DNA from: Clusia tigrina
Taxonomy: Eukaryota; Arthropoda; Insecta; Diptera; Clusiidae
NCBI GenBank assembly: GCA_920105625.2
Contig: OV050032.1
Location: 199,337,291 to 199,401,290, forward strand
Direction of reading: 5' to 3'
DNA length: 64,000 nt
How positions within the stretch are numbered: the stretch's first letter is position 1; the number at the start of each line of letters is the position of its first letter. Both the position numbers and the translations under genes were made by a program. Below the pieces are notes generated by a model. The model saw nothing but the letters and a program-made list of their open reading frames with translations, ran no database searches and was not told the origin of the DNA. Below are positions 1-11,660 of the stretch, piece after piece.

Positions 1-124
1 CTGCATGAAACCTGGAGTCATAGCTGGCACACCCAGCAACGGTGCTTTTTACCGTATAAGGACCTATATTTCATTCCTTTCAAATATGGCTGATATTACA
101 GAGGAGGTGATGTGGTTTCACTAC

Positions 125-255
125 GCTGGCACTATCAATCATCGACTTATTGAATTCACAGTTTGGCGACAAGACCGTGGAATCACAATGGGCCATTCTG
201 TGTGCTCAAGTGTGCTTTTGGCAAACTAGGCGGCCACTCCTACCTACCTACCTAC
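125..255 (+). repeat. LINE 3'-end repeat, copy 1
   Basis: This stretch shares a core (GTGTGCTCAAGTGTGCTTTT followed by GGCAAACTAGG and GCCACTCCTACC) with 691-790, 811-912 and, inverted, 58489-58640. It ends in (CCTA)n, like the tail of a non-LTR element. The inverted copy is joined to an RNase H fragment, which is why I read the family as a LINE 3' UTR. No coding sequence can be defended here. Confidence 0.5.
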
Positions 256-690
256 CTTGGCGATAAGAGATCGATAGCTTCAGTGGTCTCAGAGATCGCT
301 CGATTTGACACCTTTTGAGAAGTCTCGGGTTTATATTGATGATCGCTTTGAAAGCCAGCTTTGTTCGAGTTGTGCGTGATAATCCTGTCCGCATTCTTCG
401 AAAGAATGGTTGAAACTTCAACTTTCGCACAACGTTTTCGACTCAAAGAGAAAAATATGTGGATTGAAGAAGCATTTCGACACCATGCTCTGGAAGGATT
501 TTATGTCGCTACTCTATCACAACGAAACTAGCAGAAACGCCGGCTGAGCCATAGCATATTTCCTTCATCTGGCTGAGTAATGCAAAGATTTTCTCAGAGG
601 TTTCTTCAGCTGCCTCCAAAAAAAATATGTGAAATACATGTTGGTTGGTTTCATTGGAAGCTCTGGATATGTTTATGTGCCTTTCCAGGC
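256..690. other. decayed intergenic sequence
   Basis: No gene is seen. The text near 437-456 (TTCGACTCAAAGAGAAAAAT) resembles 22099-22118, so part of it may be an old dispersed repeat. Confidence 0.4.
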
Positions 691-912
691 GCTGTCCTTG
701 CGCTGACTATCACCATCTCAAGTAAGAGAACTTTTTAGTCAGTACTCAAGTGCGCTTTTGGCAAACTAGGCTGCCACTCCTACTTAGCTTCCTAAGCAAC
801 TAATGGGTTGGTTGGCGCCACACCGTGGTATCACAATGGGTCATTAGGTGTGCTCAAGTGTGCTTTTGGCAAACTAGGCTGGAGTGGCAGCTAAGTACCT
901 ACCTACCTATCT
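691..912 (+). repeat. LINE 3'-end repeat, copies 2 and 3 in tandem
   Basis: Two direct copies of the same 3'-end repeat as at 125-255. The first (691-790) starts with CGCTGACTATCACCATCTCA, which also occurs inverted near 58610-58630. The second (811-912) carries a small inversion: the GCCACTCC seen in the other copies reads GGAGTGGC here. It is followed by (CCTA)n. Confidence 0.5.
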
Positions 913-1200
913 GGATATGTTTTGCAATTCTTCCTTTCCAGAACTTCCTGTTCCATCTCAGTTCTAAAGTTCACATAAAGTTTGTTTCCTAAAGAGTTAT
1001 TTACTATTTATATATTTATTTACTATACATTTTTATGTTCGTCTGAATCAGTCTTTAAAGGGCTGTGCAAACTTTTCATGAGTAACCTCAGAAGCAAGAC
1101 TTCTGTGTACTTCTAATGTTATCTCAGAGCTATCAATCAGTTTAGTTTATTCGGTATAAACGAGCAAAGAAGCCATTGGCAAGTTACCAAACCATCCAGT

Positions 1201-1360
1201 TCTGAGGATGGATCGTCAATACCCCTCTTAAAGGGCTCTCTCTGAGGATGGATCGTCAATACTCCTCTTAAGGGGCTTTCTCTGAGGATGGGTCGTCAAT
1301 ACCCCTCTTAAAGGGCTCTCTCTGAGGATGGATTGTCAATACCCCTCTTAAAAGACTCTA
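1201..1360. repeat. 40-bp minisatellite, 4 copies
   Basis: Four head-to-tail 40-bp units begin at 1201, 1241, 1281 and 1321, each starting TCTGAGGATGG. They differ by one to three bases. No coding role is visible. Confidence 0.85.
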
Positions 1361-1739
1361 GAATATAATTGTTGAAGATGCAGTGTATCCATACTCGTTG
1401 CTATAATGTGGAGACAAATTTGTATTATGTACCTTTTTGGCACAAATTCGTCCTGATGTATCGTCCTGATGTATCATTCAGAAATAACTGATACTGGTGC
1501 TAGTGGAAATATGTCTTGTACCTTCGAATAATTGAGGCAGAACTTTCGGCCGCTACAATTTGATTGATTTGCCTTCGCTTTAATGTCCAGTATGACGATC
1601 AATGCTGGGTTTCTGAATGATACTCATAGCAGGAAATGAACTTCTTATTTTATAGTATACTGCCCCTTGGATTAAAGGACATTAATCGCATCCTCTTTTG
1701 TCATATTATTCCAAGTCTCGTACTACAAAGTTTCCTGAT
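1361..1739. other. no feature seen
   Basis: AT-rich sequence without a supported gene. A CGTCCTGATGTAT duplication lies at about 1448-1475. Confidence 0.4.
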
Positions 1740-1775
1740 GTAATATAATGATAAGGGTTGGGCCATCGCCCTTGG

Positions 1776-1803
1776 GCACTGCGACCACAGAGATCTATTG
1801 CGC
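1776..1803 (-). other. conserved LINE 3' UTR hairpin
   Basis: On the minus strand: GCGC, AATA, GATC, five-base loop, GGTC, GCA, GTGC. GCGC pairs with GTGC (one G-U) and GATC with GGTC (one U-G). The AATA/GCA internal loop is the same as in five other copies in this window. Confidence 0.6.
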
Positions 1804-1850
1804 CAGCCCCTTCATTCAATTAATAATTAATGTACTCTGGAATTGAATCA

Positions 1851-1988
1851 GACCAGTCCCCGATCAAGTTTTGCATCAGGTCATCATCTCCGAGGCAATG
1901 TTTGCCGAGGTGCTTTTCAGACCAGTCCCCGATCAAGTTTTGCATCAGGTCATCATCTCCGAGAAAATGTTTGCCGAGGTGCTTTACT
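1851..1988. repeat. 69-bp in-frame duplication
   Basis: Two copies of a 69-bp unit (starts 1851 and 1920) within the LINE C-terminal remnant. The unit is 23 codons long, so the minus-strand reading frame stays open through both copies. Confidence 0.85.
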
Positions 1989-2830
1989 CTGGTTCGTGCC
2001 AGGGCCGGGCAACTGGCGATTAGATGCCCCATAGACTCATCATCTTCTAGGTAAAATCTACATAATTTGGTGCCAGCAAGGCCCATGCTGTGCAGGTGCT
2101 CATTGCAGGGAAAGTGACTCGTCAACGCACCACATTGCACAGTATCCTCAGTTGATTTCTTCTCAGTGATAGGGCCAATTTGCAGAGGCGAATGGCGTAA
2201 CATTTTGGTAGCGGCCAAGACCGATCGTCGGTTGTAGTGCCAGCTAAGAAGAAGAAGATAGGGCCAATTTAGGCTTTTCTGCGTTGAAGCACAGGAACCT
2301 CTTCGAGTGCCTCAGACCCTGTAAGCTGTGCCTGGACTCATATTTCCGCTGCGTTGTCCAGTTTTCTAGATCAAGCATTTTAGACCGTGCTTATTGAAAC
2401 GGAACATTGGACATGGTCCTATGTGGGGGTTGTCTGTCCCTGCTTTAACCCTTATGTCCTCTGTTTCGTTGCCTGCGTGTCCCTCATGGCCTGGAACCCC
2501 CAATAGGGAAAGTCTGTTGTGTGTCGCCAGTCTGTTTACAGTGGCACTCCCAAAGTGTTTTGGAAGTCTCAGAGTATTTGTTGAGTGCTTTTAATGCAGC
2601 CTGACTATCTGCGAGTTTGTTGATCTCTGGTCTAACACGTTAAACTGTGACTTCAAGTAGCCCTATATCAGCCTGACTATCTGAGAGTATATTGATAGGC
2701 TGTCTGCTGTTTAGGATGTTCACCGCCTCCAAGATGGCAAATAATTCGGCCTGAAACGTAGTCGGCTCACTGCATAAGGAGAGTGAGATATGTGCTGGAT
2801 GTAAATGCTGAGATATCTCCACTCTGTTTG

Positions 2831-4700
2831 GTCAGTGCAGTCAGTTGGAAATTAAGAGTGGCTCTTCTCCGTGTCGCCTAACGCTCAACTAAAGAAGATC
2901 CCTAGAAAAGTGGGTGATTATGGCTTCTTTTCAATGGTTACCGTGTTACTTTGGCAAGTGCCTGCGTCCAATTTGTATTGTTGCAATCCCACCTGCATGT
3001 TGACATGCCCACTTGTTGCTAGGGGCATGGTATTCGGTATTTACGTTTGTTTTGGGGAATGCTTTGTTAGTGTTTCAGAGTGTATCCTTCCTATTTATTC
3101 AAGTCTCTTTAGCTTCACGACAACACGACCTGCTTATTACTGTCTTGACTTCTGCTTGTGATGACCCTTGACTGATTAGTGACTAGTTTGAGGAAAGTTC
3201 AATGGTGATCAAGGACGACGGAGGGATTTTGAAATTCATTTATTCATTTCGGTTCAGGATTTGAGGCCGCTGAGGCATATTAATGTACTATACACAGCAG
3301 CCACGCCCTCACATATATGGCCCACTCTAATAAACGCGATGTGTGGTGCTTGAAAACGAAAGATTTGAGCAACGAACTTGTCCGCAGCAACGCCGCTTGC
3401 GACATTTCCCACAAAATATTTCGATACCAGCGCGGCATTTACTACCTGAAAGACCACAATTTGGACAAAGTAGACTGAAGTGTCACACCTGCACCTGCTA
3501 CTCACACACACACACACACACACTGACACTCATGCACGGCTCAAACTCGTATGCAGCACACAACAGCCGCCACACTGGTTGTTGCGTGAGTCTTGTCCAA
3601 CATGGTCAACATGGTCAAACGAGCGGCCAAACTAGGCAACGCCAAAAATTAACAATTAAATTGTTTAAATAAATGCAAACAAACAAAAAAATTGCTACTA
3701 GTTAAAAATGCAATCTTTTTGCTGCTCTTTTGCTTGCTCGAATTTTAATTTATGTAATTTTTTCCAGCACAATTTGCCGCCGCCATCTCAGCCAAACGCG
3801 ATTTTAGCCACGCACGTAATAAGCGCCGCTTTTGGTGTGCGATGCTTTGATTGCGGTTTGGCGAAAACTCAAAAAAAGGAAACGGCCACTTTGGAATGCG
3901 GTTGTCATTTTAGTGGTCAATTGCCCACTGCAACTCTAGTTTTGAGCGGCTGCGAGTGCAGCAGGGTACAGTTAAGCTCTCAACTATGCTTGGCAGTATA
4001 TTTTGCCCATTTTGTATTCAAGAAATATGTCGGCGAAAACTTAACATCAACTGAAATTTGCTGGCGATGGTGGTGCTGGCTTGAACTGCAGTGCAGCACA
4101 CACAACCCATAAACGGCTGGACAGTACTCCAAATGGCTGAGCAGGATGCAGGTCTTAAACCAGATCTTAAACAGCGGCAACTGTTGGGCTAATAACACTA
4201 ATTTATAACAATCGTTTGAGCGGAATGTACAGGGCTGAAAGTGCTCTTAAACGCAGAGCCTTGCGGCGATTGGTCATTGATAGATCGAAATCCAGCTTGA
4301 AACTATCGATTACAACTGGTCATTTCGTCAATATGAAGACAACTGGCATAGCGATAAATGATCAAACAAAACTGGCCACAACAGCCACGAGTCACGCGAG
4401 TATATTCCCTCGAAACCCAAGGTGTTAGATGTAAAAAAAGCTGGAATTATCACCCAATAAGGTCCTCTTACACCATAGTACTAGTTCGGAAATTCAGTTA
4501 TTATTCTATGTCAAACAATGCACCAATTCTGTACATTAAAGAATCCAGCTTTTCATATACAGAGCTAAACAGGCAACATTCAGACCAATTAATAAGAGAC
4601 AGGTCATTAAACAAAAAGTCAGGATTAATTGAGTTATAGTCTCGAAAAGAAAAATACTTTTCACCGATGACTGGGTTTTGATTTATAATCAATGAACAAA
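2831..4700. other. host-like intergenic DNA with a CA microsatellite
   Basis: No gene can be supported. A (CA)n tract lies at about 3502-3523. The part from 3700 to 4110 is open in one plus frame, but its composition and lack of domains do not argue for a protein. Nothing repeated from elsewhere in the window was recognised. Confidence 0.4.
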
Positions 4701-4710
4701 AAATTAGATT

Positions 4711-4822
4711 GTGGTCGGATATAAACGATAATTGGTCGGATATAAACGATAATTGGTCGGATATAAACGATAATTGGTCGGATATAAACGATAATTGGTC
4801 GGACATAAACGATAATTGGTCA
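4711..4822. repeat. 21-bp minisatellite, about 5 copies
   Basis: Units of 21 bp (TTGGTCGGATATAAACGATAA register) start at 4712, 4733, 4754, 4775 and 4796. As a seven-codon unit it stays open on both strands, which creates spurious ORFs. Confidence 0.9.
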
Positions 4823-5389
4823 AAGATCATAACAGAAGAAAGATCCAAAATCACAACAACATCCAACAAACTTGGAGAAGCATTATCTGCAAAGCGTGTT
4901 GGCAGCACTTGCAGTGCAACTACAGACTGCGCCAATCAATGTCCTATGAATGTCACTGGAGGCAGAAACTTCATCACCCATAGTTAGTACAAAAAATTCA
5001 ATTGGATGACGACGCTGCAATGTAAGCACATTGAGAAAAATAAGAGATGAGGAGATATCTTCTTTATACTTGGACGTGTCTAAAACCACACTCACTTCAC
5101 AAGCGGTCTAATATGTCACATCACGAGAGATGGAACTACAAATAAGAAAAAACCACTAAAATACAACATAAAAAAATAATATTCAAATCCACACAGATAT
5201 TACTCTACTTATTTTGCTTACTGTGCCTGAAGATTGTATCATGGGATCAACGTTTATTCCACCGATATCTTAACTACTTAAGTGTCACATTGCTTTGGAG
5301 GCAATAAGACTGGCATCAAGAGCATTTGGGTTGAAGCACAGAAAACATAAAACTTACCTTCATGAATAAGAAGCATCATAGGCATTTTA
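4823..5389. other. no feature seen
   Basis: AT-rich sequence with no supported gene or repeat. Confidence 0.4.
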
Positions 5390-5725
5390 AGCGGACACCA
5401 TCATATGAATAAGTTGGGTCTATCTTCAGATGCCATCTGGCGATTCTGTGGAGAAAGTGACGAAACCTCACTGCATCTAATCACGGACTGCGGACTAGCG
5501 GCACACAAAAGACTCAGGTTTTTTGGAGAATATATGTTGGATATGAGCAAGATCCCTCAACTTGATTCCTACAAAATATATGAATTCTTGTCGGAGATGA
5601 ACCTGACAGAAGATCTGTAGATGAGACTATACTCATCTTTCAAACAATATAATAAATAGGGGCATCACAACAGATCTTTTAGGTCGCGGTGTATGACACC
5701 CATAAATAAATCTCTTTATGAAATT
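5390..5725 (+). pseudogene. LINE C-terminal knuckle and 3' UTR, family B
   Basis: The frame 5405-5620 begins NKLGLSSDAIWRFCGE and runs through HLITDCG to LNLTEDL-like sequence and a stop. It is the C-terminal CCHC-like module (C..., H-x4-C) that follows RNase H in LOA/I/R1-type ORF2. Near-identical modules lie at 18990-19200 and 23548-23769. Only the last 70 codons remain; RNase H is missing, as expected for a 5'-truncated insertion. The 3' UTR carries the conserved hairpin at 5666-5691. Confidence 0.75.
5666..5691 (+). other. conserved LINE 3' UTR hairpin
   Basis: CAC, AACA, GATC, TTTTA, GGTC, GCG, GTG: outer 3-bp stem, inner 4-bp stem, asymmetric AACA/GCG internal loop. Lies about 45 nt after the stop codon at 5618-5620. 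Confidence 0.6.
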
Positions 5726-8139
5726 TTCTCAACTTGCCAGTTAACTCGTATCTGGGCACCACTGGTACGTTTTCCTAACATCCTGCATTCTAGTATATCA
5801 CTCACGGTTCGAATTCGTTATGTCTCGGTTTTCTAGAGACCAACATTTTAGCATTTAGCCAACGGAATGTTTCAGGCCAACGGAATGCTTCAAGGTCTTG
5901 AAGAATTCTCTGTCTTTAAAGTTTGCGATTTGAATTCATGTTTGCATAAAGTTAATTACGTAAAAGTGACTCAAGTCCGAACCCGATTGGATGCCTCATA
6001 TATTAAGAAGCCGAAGTATCAGTAACTTTTTTGGACTCCCTGTCAATATACCGAAGTGTTTTTAGGTCTAAGGATACCTATTCGCAATCTGCTACACAGA
6101 AAGTAATGAGGGATTTCATTAATTCTCAGACACTGTGTCATGTTTTGTTTGTGCGGCCCTTTGCTCCCCCTCGGAGCCATAGGACCATATCTATATACTG
6201 TTTTGTTTTATACTCAATAAAGCAGCATAAAATGTGGTAAAGAGGATGTGTTGTGAAATAGATGCCAGACCCAGGCTGTGATATTTCAGGCTGCGATACA
6301 TAAGACATGTTATTCACTCCGAATCCTAACGTTCAGGGGGCTTCCGCCTGGTACCTGCGGCGCCATGTTGTCGGCCTATCTCTGCGTTCCATCGTTCGGT
6401 ACGGTGCGAAAGGTAATTCCATATTACCAAAGACCACAGCTTCAAAATTTCGTTATCCAACATATGCACAAAATGTTCCATCATTTCAGGAATGAATGAA
6501 ACCAAGTACTGAAGAAAGGATGTGGAGTCGGAGTTGCGGCATTGATGATACCGACAGTTACAGATATAAACTAAGTCTACTCATCTAACAACTAAGGTCT
6601 TCGACGAGAATAGAAATACATACATAAAGAAACAGTTGGAGATCATATTCTGGTCGGGACTTGAAACGGCAATAACACGATTGTGGGAATAGCCTGGCTA
6701 TCAACTAGAATACACTGGTACACCAACTCGAAAGGTTTTGTATATGTGAATTATATTGTAGGGTTAGGTTGGGAAGGCGTGTGCGGAATTATATTGTAAA
6801 TGACACCCAGCAGAAGTTATGCTGATTTGGTCCATAGTATTCGTAGGTAACAAAATATTCTGGAAAACTGATTATACTAATTCATCACGAATGGTGCTTT
6901 GTAGACAATTGTTGCGTTGGAACTTGCTCTTTGCCTCAAATCCCATTGAATATCCCACAATCCTGATACCTTGACCCTTCTTTGATTGCAAAATAACGAC
7001 CTAAGGGCAGTATTTTCCAATTCGGTTGCTAGTTTAGTGCTGATTCCGCCTGCTGTTTTCTTCTGCTCACTATACGAGTCATACCAAAGAACATTACGTT
7101 GATGTTCTTTGGCCATATTCAGAGACAATGAGAGTTGAGAAGGAACTTATCATGCCTGCCGCGACACCTGCAGTACTTGATAAATGTGTCCTGGCTCAAT
7201 CTGGGGACATTGTTTATATTAATTAAATGTGCCTTAAGTTAAATCAGTGGAACAACTAATCAAACACTTGCTTCATTCACGTTTCTCTCTTTCCAATTGG
7301 CATACGATCTGCCCAAAGTGGTGATTTCTTATGCAAGTCACTATCAACTTAAAAAAAATTCTTCCAAGAACAACAACGAAAACGCTTCCAACAAAAGTGA
7401 CATTAATTTTGCGTACGTGGGGGTAATTTATAAACTGTTGGCCATGTCGTTCTCTCCTGTTTATTATGCAATCTGTTCGCGATTCTCCAACTCTACTTTG
7501 AAGGTTTCTTCTTGTTCGAAACGAAATTGAAAGTTGTTTTTGTAAACGCGTGAATATGATTCAATTGGAAATGTATTCGTGTTTTAGGATTCGAAAATTG
7601 CAGCACCCAGTATATAGCTGTGTAGGCGTGATTGAATCGCTTCTGTGAGGGTTTGAGATGTAACTCAGAAAGGGTGCCTTGTCGTCTGTCTGAGAGGTCC
7701 TTGTGGAGAGTTGCTGGTATTCCTTCATAGTTCTTCGTCGACACATCTTTTCTTTTCTTTTGGTTCGATAGTTTGTTCTTAAAACTGGTGTTGATAGCAA
7801 TCGCCTAATTTTTTCATGGTTAGAAGAGTAATCATCATTATGAAGAACATGCAGACATATCTCGTCTGTGTCCTCAGTTGGGGCCGAAATATAAAATCAG
7901 CCTGTCCTCGTTAATTGTTGGTCAGCTTCTGTCTCCTGTGTCCTGCACAATCAGGAGTTAGTTTTAAACAAAGCATATGGAAAAGTACTTTGCCTGCATA
8001 TGCCTAAAAGCTCAGTTTTTTCTTGAGCGCACGTATATCAAATTTGTCCCTCTCCTTAATTGCATAAACTGAGGAACCCTTCTAAACTATATTCTATGTA
8101 TTCCGCAAAGATAGAGAAAAACGAAGGTTCCTTCATACC
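5726..8139. other. intergenic, no supported gene
   Basis: About 2.4 kb of AT-rich sequence. There are short open frames (for example 6877-7128 minus, 7493-7800 minus) without recognisable domains or splice context. A GGGTTAGGTTGGG motif near 6762 is like the TAGGTTAGG tails of LINE fragments elsewhere here. Confidence 0.35.
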
Positions 8140-10640
8140 CAAAGCCGGCATGCCCTCGTATGTTAATCCTAATCACTTCAGACCAATCCGTCTTACGTCT
8201 TTCCTCCTTTGGAGAGGCTGATGGATGCACACTTATGGGCAGTTATACCAACGGGTAGAATCTCCTCGGCACAGCATGCATATACGAAGGGGAAATCTAC
8301 AAAGACGGGGTTACACCCACTCATTGGTATTGCGGAAAAAGCCAACCAGGAGAAGGATTTTGTACTGGTAATATAACTGCGAACGCTATCACGAGGGCAT
8401 TAGAAGCTATGGGCGTTGATCTTACTGTGGTTGCACTGATAGAGACTATACTCGTCAGAAGAAACGTAAGTCCCTGCTTAGGAAGCTGCACTTTAAGCAG
8501 ACAGGTCCGCAGAGCTACTCCTCAGGGTGGAGTTCTCTCCCCCTGCTCTGGAATTTGGCAGTAAATCTATTACTGCCAGCCCTAGAGATGGCTGTTGCTA
8601 CGTCATCGCCTATCCTGACAATTTGGCAATTTTGACTAGAGGCAAATACCCGAATACACGTGTGGATATTTTGCGCTCTAACATGGCCACGCTTACTTGT
8701 TGGACGGAAAGAAGGGCAATAGGAATAAACCCGGATAAAATGGTATTAATCCTCTTCTCAAAGAAAACTAAACCTCCTACAATCTCCCCGCTAATATACG
8801 AGTACAAAGGCCTGGAAATTCCTATGAAGGAGACGGTCACATATCTGGGACTAATACTAAACTAGGAAACTTACCTCGAAACCCAATATTGAGCAAAGAG
8901 CTGGGAAGGCCCTTCCTAAATCGCTATCAGGCCTTTGAGGCTTAGCGTAACTGTTAGGTTAGGGAGGTGGTTTGAGTGAGTAAAAGTCTTACACTCTTGG
9001 GTGGAGCCTACCCCCTCGTGCCTTTTGAAGATTTCCCCTCCCTTCGGAAAAAAGGCCAATATTGTGTTGTATATTTGTAACAAAACGATCGGAATTAGGT
9101 GGGGATTATCCCTTCGAATTATGCTCTAGCTGCAAAACTCTGTGATCAGACCTATATTGTTATACTGGTATGGTCAGCTACTCGGAAACAAAGCTATTTG
9201 AAGGTCCACAGAACAGCTTTTCTGTGCATTTCTGGTGCTTTAAGGACTACTCCAACCAAAGCATTAGAAGTGATACTCAACTAACCTACACTAGATCCAG
9301 TAGGAAAATAAGTGGCCGCTGCATCAGCACTAACGATGAAATGTACGCGTTATGGAATGAATGGCAGACCACTCGACTATCGTGCACATCTGTTGTAGTT
9401 GTATCCAACACATTGAACACTCTATATCTCATCTGAACTTTGATAGGCACTGTAAGAGACATATTCCATCTAGAAGGAAGTGGCCAACACCCATGCCATG
9501 GAGTAGGGGGAACTGAATTTCCACACCCAGGGATCCAAGCTTGACGACAGAGTCGGTTTTGGAGTTTGCTCAAAAGAACTGGTACTGGGACTTGAACTTT
9601 TGTTCCATCTCCCCGACCATTGCAGTGTTTATCAAGCAGAGGTCCTAGCCATAAAGGCGATAGCTGTCTACTTAAGTAGATACGCCGTAACAAAAACCAT
9701 TATAAATATCTACTCGGATAGCCAGGCGGTTATAAAGTCAATGAACTCGTTGGCACTGAAATCAAAGGTTGGCCAGGACTGCCTGGCAGCCTTAAATGAT
9801 ATCAGCACCGTTTTCAGGGTATGCCTATATATATGCCTAGATGGGTTCCGGGACATAGGGATATTGAAAGGAACTGTAGGGCTGATGAGCTCGTCAGATG
9901 GGGTACCAACCTTCCTCTGTGTACGGACAGATGCAAGGTTGGAATACAAATTGCCACCTGCATACTAATGTTGAAAGATAGCGTCGTGCGTGAGGCCAAT
10001 AGGTCACAGCACAGCCTTTAGGATACGCCTAATATGGGAGTCGGAGCATAGGGCTATTGAAGGGAACTGTAGAGCTGATAAATTAGCTAGACGGAGTACC
10101 AACCTTCCTCTGTGTACGGACAAATATTAGGTTGGAATATTGAAGGATAGCGTCTTGTGTGAGGCCAATAGGTCTTGGGCAGTGGAAGGCACTTGCTTAA
10201 CAAATAGGCTAATGTGGCCTTGATAGGAAAAAGTCTAGAGACTTGCTTCGCCTGTCGAGGGAAGATATCTCTAAGGTCGTGGCTTGTATAACTGGTCATT
10301 GGCTATTCGGCAGGCATGCTCTCAGGCTGGGAGTATTCTCTCATGTACTCTGCAGAAGCTGTGGGGATGAAGAGTAGGACGAGACTGTGGAACATCTCTT
10401 CTGTAGGTGTCCGGCTCTAGTTAGAAGCAGAGCGGACTCTTTAGGCAAATGCGCTTTCAGTTCTCTTACGGAAGTGTCCGATGCGAAGGTCAAACAAATC
10501 CTGCGCTTTATTAGGGCTTCGAAATGGTCTCACGAGTGAGGTAGAGGGAGGTACAGTGTTAAGCGATAGTATTGCAATGGACCTGAGTGAGCTGCTCTGT
10601 AGACTGACTGCGACAAAAAACCTAACCTGGGCTATCCCTT
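8140..10640 (+). pseudogene. LOA-like LINE remnant: RT, RNase H, C-terminal knuckle
   Basis: A long, badly decayed ORF2. RT begins near 8150 with NPNHFRPIRLTSFLL, then AYTKGKSTKTG (8280) and TPQGGVLSPLL-like sequence at 8515-8545. The catalytic box has drifted (YPDNLAIL at about 8610 in place of YADD). INPDKM and VTYLGLILN follow to 8865. The RT thumb resumes at about 9105 and includes CISGALRTTPTKALEVILN. RNase H shows VYQAEVLAIKAI and IYSDSQAVIKS (9630-9740) and WVPGHRDIERN near 9840. A second, diverged copy of the last part follows at 10021-10130. The knuckle CRSCGDEE and HLFCRCPAL lie at 10350-10420. Many frameshifts; an unrelated block sits at 8945-9095. Confidence 0.8.
8945..9095 (-). 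mobile_element. probable small insertion inside the RT remnant
   Basis: RT homology stops near 8940 and resumes near 9100. The intervening 150 bp begins TTAGGTTAGGG, the inverted form of the CCTAACCTAA tail seen at other LINE 3' ends, so it may be a truncated minus-strand insertion. A target duplication is not clear (TTAGGT at both edges is suggestive only). Confidence 0.35.
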
Positions 10641-10929
10641 TTAAACATCATAAAAGTATCTTCTTCCATAGTCTACTTTTAGGCGGGTGTTAGTGATCCA
10701 ACTTTGAATAATTTCAAGACTGTTAAAAGGTATTTACAATGTCTTTGACAAACATGTTCATCATTGAAAACTACGACTAAATGAGGTCGAACGTCCTTTT
10801 TGCGGAACTATTTTTAGACTCTAGACTCTGAATTGATAGAGACTTTATAACTCATATTATAGAATTCATAAATAACCACCGATTTCTCAAAGAGGTACAA
10901 ATACTATGACTATGAATTATTAGGAAATA

Positions 10930-11660
10930 TCCTCTTGATTCCTTAGGAAGATTGTGCAGAGGGTTGTTGACACCTGGTACTGACATTGGTATAGATTATC
11001 TATACTTGTTATGAAGTGGAATCCTAGTAAACGTTCCCTATTTCTAGCTAAAGCTGGAAATGTACAAAAGAGATGCTGGACCGTTTCCAGTTCCTCCTCA
11101 TGCCTGCAGCTGCGACAGAAATCATGCGTTTGAACTTCCTTTCTTCTGGCATGAGTTCCTGTTAGACAATGTCCCGTGAGGGCTCCTATTAGAGTCCTAA
11201 TTTGTGGTCCATTGAGTCTAATGCTATTCTTTATTAGACAATGTTCCGTGAGGGCTCCTAGTACAGTCCCAATTTGTAGTCTATTGAGTATACTGATATT
11301 CGTTGTCAGACAATGTCCCGTGAGGGCTCCTAGTAAAGTCCCAATTTGTAGTCTATTGAGTCTAGTGATATTCTTTATTAGACAATGTCCCGTGAGGGTT
11401 CCTGTTAGCGTACTAATTTCTAGTGTATTGAGTCTAGTGATATTCTTGGATAGACGTAGATTTAGCCTGGGCCATTTTTGCCTGGCGATTTCGCAGGTAT
11501 TGGCACAAATCCACCGTTGATTGGTAGAGTTTATCAGTTCCTGTCTTATGTAAGCTTACAAGTTGCGAGAGGTATACCCATATGCCTACTAACATTTGCC
11601 GTCTCTTGCAAGTTGATCAGGTTTCCAATTCCCTGGCTGATCCCTATGACCTGGCAACCA
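10930..11660 (-). pseudogene. LINE RNase H/knuckle remnant with internal tandem array
   Basis: On the minus strand, WLPGHRD and LARDGK (11600-11655) mark the end of RNase H. The C-terminal knuckle CRSCRHEEELETVQHLFC lies at 11060-11130. Between them a 72-bp segment encoding the ALTGHCL region is repeated four times (11165-11452). The element is 5'-truncated and frameshifted. Related to, but clearly different in sequence from, the copy at 8140-10640. Confidence 0.7.
11165..11452. repeat. 72-bp in-frame tandem array, 4 copies
   Basis: Starts (GACAATGT) at 11165, 11237, 11309 and 11381, exactly 72 bp (24 codons) apart. It lies within the minus-strand RNase H/knuckle linker of a LINE remnant. 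Confidence 0.9.

Larger units (their letters stand above)
1740..2830 (-). pseudogene. LOA-like LINE remnant: RNase H and C-terminal knuckle
   Basis: Read on the minus strand from 2830 down, this is the 3' third of an RNase H-bearing LINE. RNase H pieces are visible: FQAELFAILEA and ILSDSQAD (2640-2822), then VPGHEGHAGNE near 2490. These match the E, D and final motifs of the family. A zinc-knuckle-like tail with GHLIASCPAL follows (1820-2218); its second Cys has become Tyr (CRFY). Frameshifts and stops break it throughout. The stop is followed by a 3' UTR with the conserved hairpin at 1776-1803. It would have supplied RNase H for reverse transcription; it is now dead. LOA-clade assignment is by likeness to the fuller element at 12660-17905. 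Confidence 0.75.

Noticed and set aside
3708..4112. 134-residue Cys-rich open frame
   Set aside because: No domain, no splice or poly(A) context, and base composition like the non-coding surroundings.
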